Below are positions 5,811 to 6,704 of a stretch of 6,704 nucleotides of DNA, in pieces. The DNA comes from Oscillospiraceae bacterium (GTDB lineage Bacteria > Bacillota_A > Clostridia > Oscillospirales > Ruminococcaceae), in the NCBI GenBank assembly GCA_017440445.1, contig JAFSHE010000295.1, positions 1 through 6,704 on the forward strand, read 5' to 3'. Position 1 is the first letter of the stretch. The number at the start of each line of letters is the position of its first letter. The notes beneath the pieces were generated by a model. The model made no database searches and was not told the DNA's origin. It worked only from the letters and a program-made list of their open reading frames with translations. A program made the position numbers and the translations under genes.

Positions 5811-6704
5811 ATGCCGTTAAGAAGTGATATTAAGAAGGTTCTCGTTATCGGTTCAGGTCCTATCGTTATCGGACAGGCTGCCGAGTTCGACTATGCAGGC
5901 ACACAGGCGTGCCGTGCACTTAAGCAGGAGGGTCTTGAGGTAGTTCTTATCAACTCCAACCCCGCTACCATCATGACGGATAAGCACATGGCTGACAAGA
6001 TCTACATCGAGCCGCTTACTCTTGACGTTGTAAAGCGTATCATCGAGATCGAGAAGCCTGACAGCGTGCTGTCTACACTCGGTGGTCAGACAGGTCTTAC
6101 ACTGTCCATGCAGCTTGCTGAGGAGGGCTTCCTTGCAAGCCACGATGTAAAGCTGCTGGGCGCAGTTCCCGAGACAATCCACAAGGCAGAGGACAGACAG
6201 GCGTTCAAGGATACGATGGAGGAGATAAACCAGCCCTGTATCCCCTCTAAGGTAGTTGAGACCGTTGAGGACGCTATGGACTTTGCACAGGTAATTGATT
6301 ACCCTGTTATCGTTCGTCCTGCGTTCACACTGGGTGGTACAGGCGGCGGTATCGCATATACTCCCGACGAGCTGCATGAGATCGCAACAAACGGTCTGCG
6401 CCTTTCTCCCATTACACAGATTCTGGTAGAGAAGTGCATCAGCGGCTGGAAGGAGATCGAGTTTGAGGTCATCCGTGACAGCAAGGGCAACGTTATCACA
6501 GTCTGCTCCATGGAGAACGTGGACCCTGTCGGCGTTCACACAGGCGACAGTATCGTAGTTGCTCCCGCTGTAACACTTACTCCCAAGGAGTTCGGTATGC
6601 TCCGCTCCGCAGCGCTGAACATCGTTCAGGCTCTCGGTGTGGAGGGCGGCTGTAACTGCCAGTTCGCACTTAAGCCCGACAGCTTCGAGTACGCTGTTAT
6701 CGAG
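5811..6704 (+). CDS. carB: carbamoyl-phosphate synthetase large subunit (partial, 3' end outside window)
   Basis: CarB uses two ATP, bicarbonate and ammonia to make carbamoyl phosphate. The visible 298 residues are about 28% of a typical 1070-residue chain and cover most of the first ATP-grasp (carboxyphosphate) domain. Family blocks seen include [20 protein letters not shown] (14-33), [10 protein letters not shown] (48-57), TLGGQTGL (89-96), HKAEDR (124-129), [16 protein letters not shown] (168-183), GWKEIEFEV (212-220) and [13 protein letters not shown] (236-248). By E. coli numbering, Arg129, Arg169, Glu215, Asn236 and His243 are all present, and Gln284 corresponds to Gln285. The last codon in the window is Glu298, matching the metal-binding Glu299. 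The catalytic core therefore seems intact, in contrast to CarA. The ATG follows the carA stop by one base. Confidence 0.96.
   Translation, partial: MPLRSDIKKVLVIGSGPIVIGQAAEFDYAGTQACRALKQEGLEVVLINSNPATIMTDKHMADKIYIEPLTLDVVKRIIEIEKPDSVLSTLGGQTGLTLSMQLAEEGFLASHDVKLLGAVPETIHKAEDRQAFKDTMEEINQPCIPSKVVETVEDAMDFAQVIDYPVIVRPAFTLGGTGGGIAYTPDELHEIATNGLRLSPITQILVEKCISGWKEIEFEVIRDSKGNVITVCSMENVDPVGVHTGDSIVVAPAVTLTPKEFGMLRSAALNIVQALGVEGGCNCQFALKPDSFEYAVIE

Overview
The window looks like chromosome from a Gram-positive, low-to-mid GC Bacillota, most likely a Ruminococcus-like member of the Oscillospiraceae. The clues are strong GGAGG ribosome binding sites, consensus TTGACA/TATAAT promoters, a secreted protein ending in an SPDTG-type sortase signal with an RKRK tail, and a PyrR-type attenuated pyrimidine operon. 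The genus is inferred from style, not from a search. All supported genes are on the + strand; the long minus-strand frames are shadows.

Layout. Positions 1-69 hold the end of an upstream transcription unit, with a 13-bp terminator hairpin. Positions 70-1528 hold a single-gene unit: a 9-bp inverted repeat, a promoter, a gene for a 414-residue secreted, probably cell-wall-anchored protein with two similar beta-rich modules joined by Pro/Glu linkers, and a strong terminator. Positions 1601-1798 hold a perfect promoter and a PyrR-responsive leader: PyrR-binding hairpin, candidate antiterminator and intrinsic terminator. From 1820 to the window end runs the operon pyrR - pyrC - pyrF - carA - carB (carB is cut by the window edge).

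How the genes work together. CarA/CarB make carbamoyl phosphate, PyrC closes carbamoyl aspartate to dihydroorotate, and PyrF makes UMP. PyrR senses UMP/UTP and would terminate transcription in its own leader when pyrimidines are plentiful. The genes for aspartate transcarbamylase (pyrB), dihydroorotate dehydrogenase (pyrD/pyrK) and orotate phosphoribosyltransferase (pyrE) are not in the window.

The main discovery candidate is carA. The reading frame is full length and its N-terminal domain looks normal. However, the class I glutamine amidotransferase site has lost the nucleophile Cys (Asn253), the catalytic His (Gln338) and the glutamine-binding Gln (Leu257); only the triad Glu (Glu340) remains. 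CarB appears intact as far as it can be read. This points to a carbamoyl-phosphate synthetase that cannot use glutamine and probably depends on free ammonia, a bacterial parallel to vertebrate CPS I, which would suit an organism living in an ammonia-rich gut or rumen.
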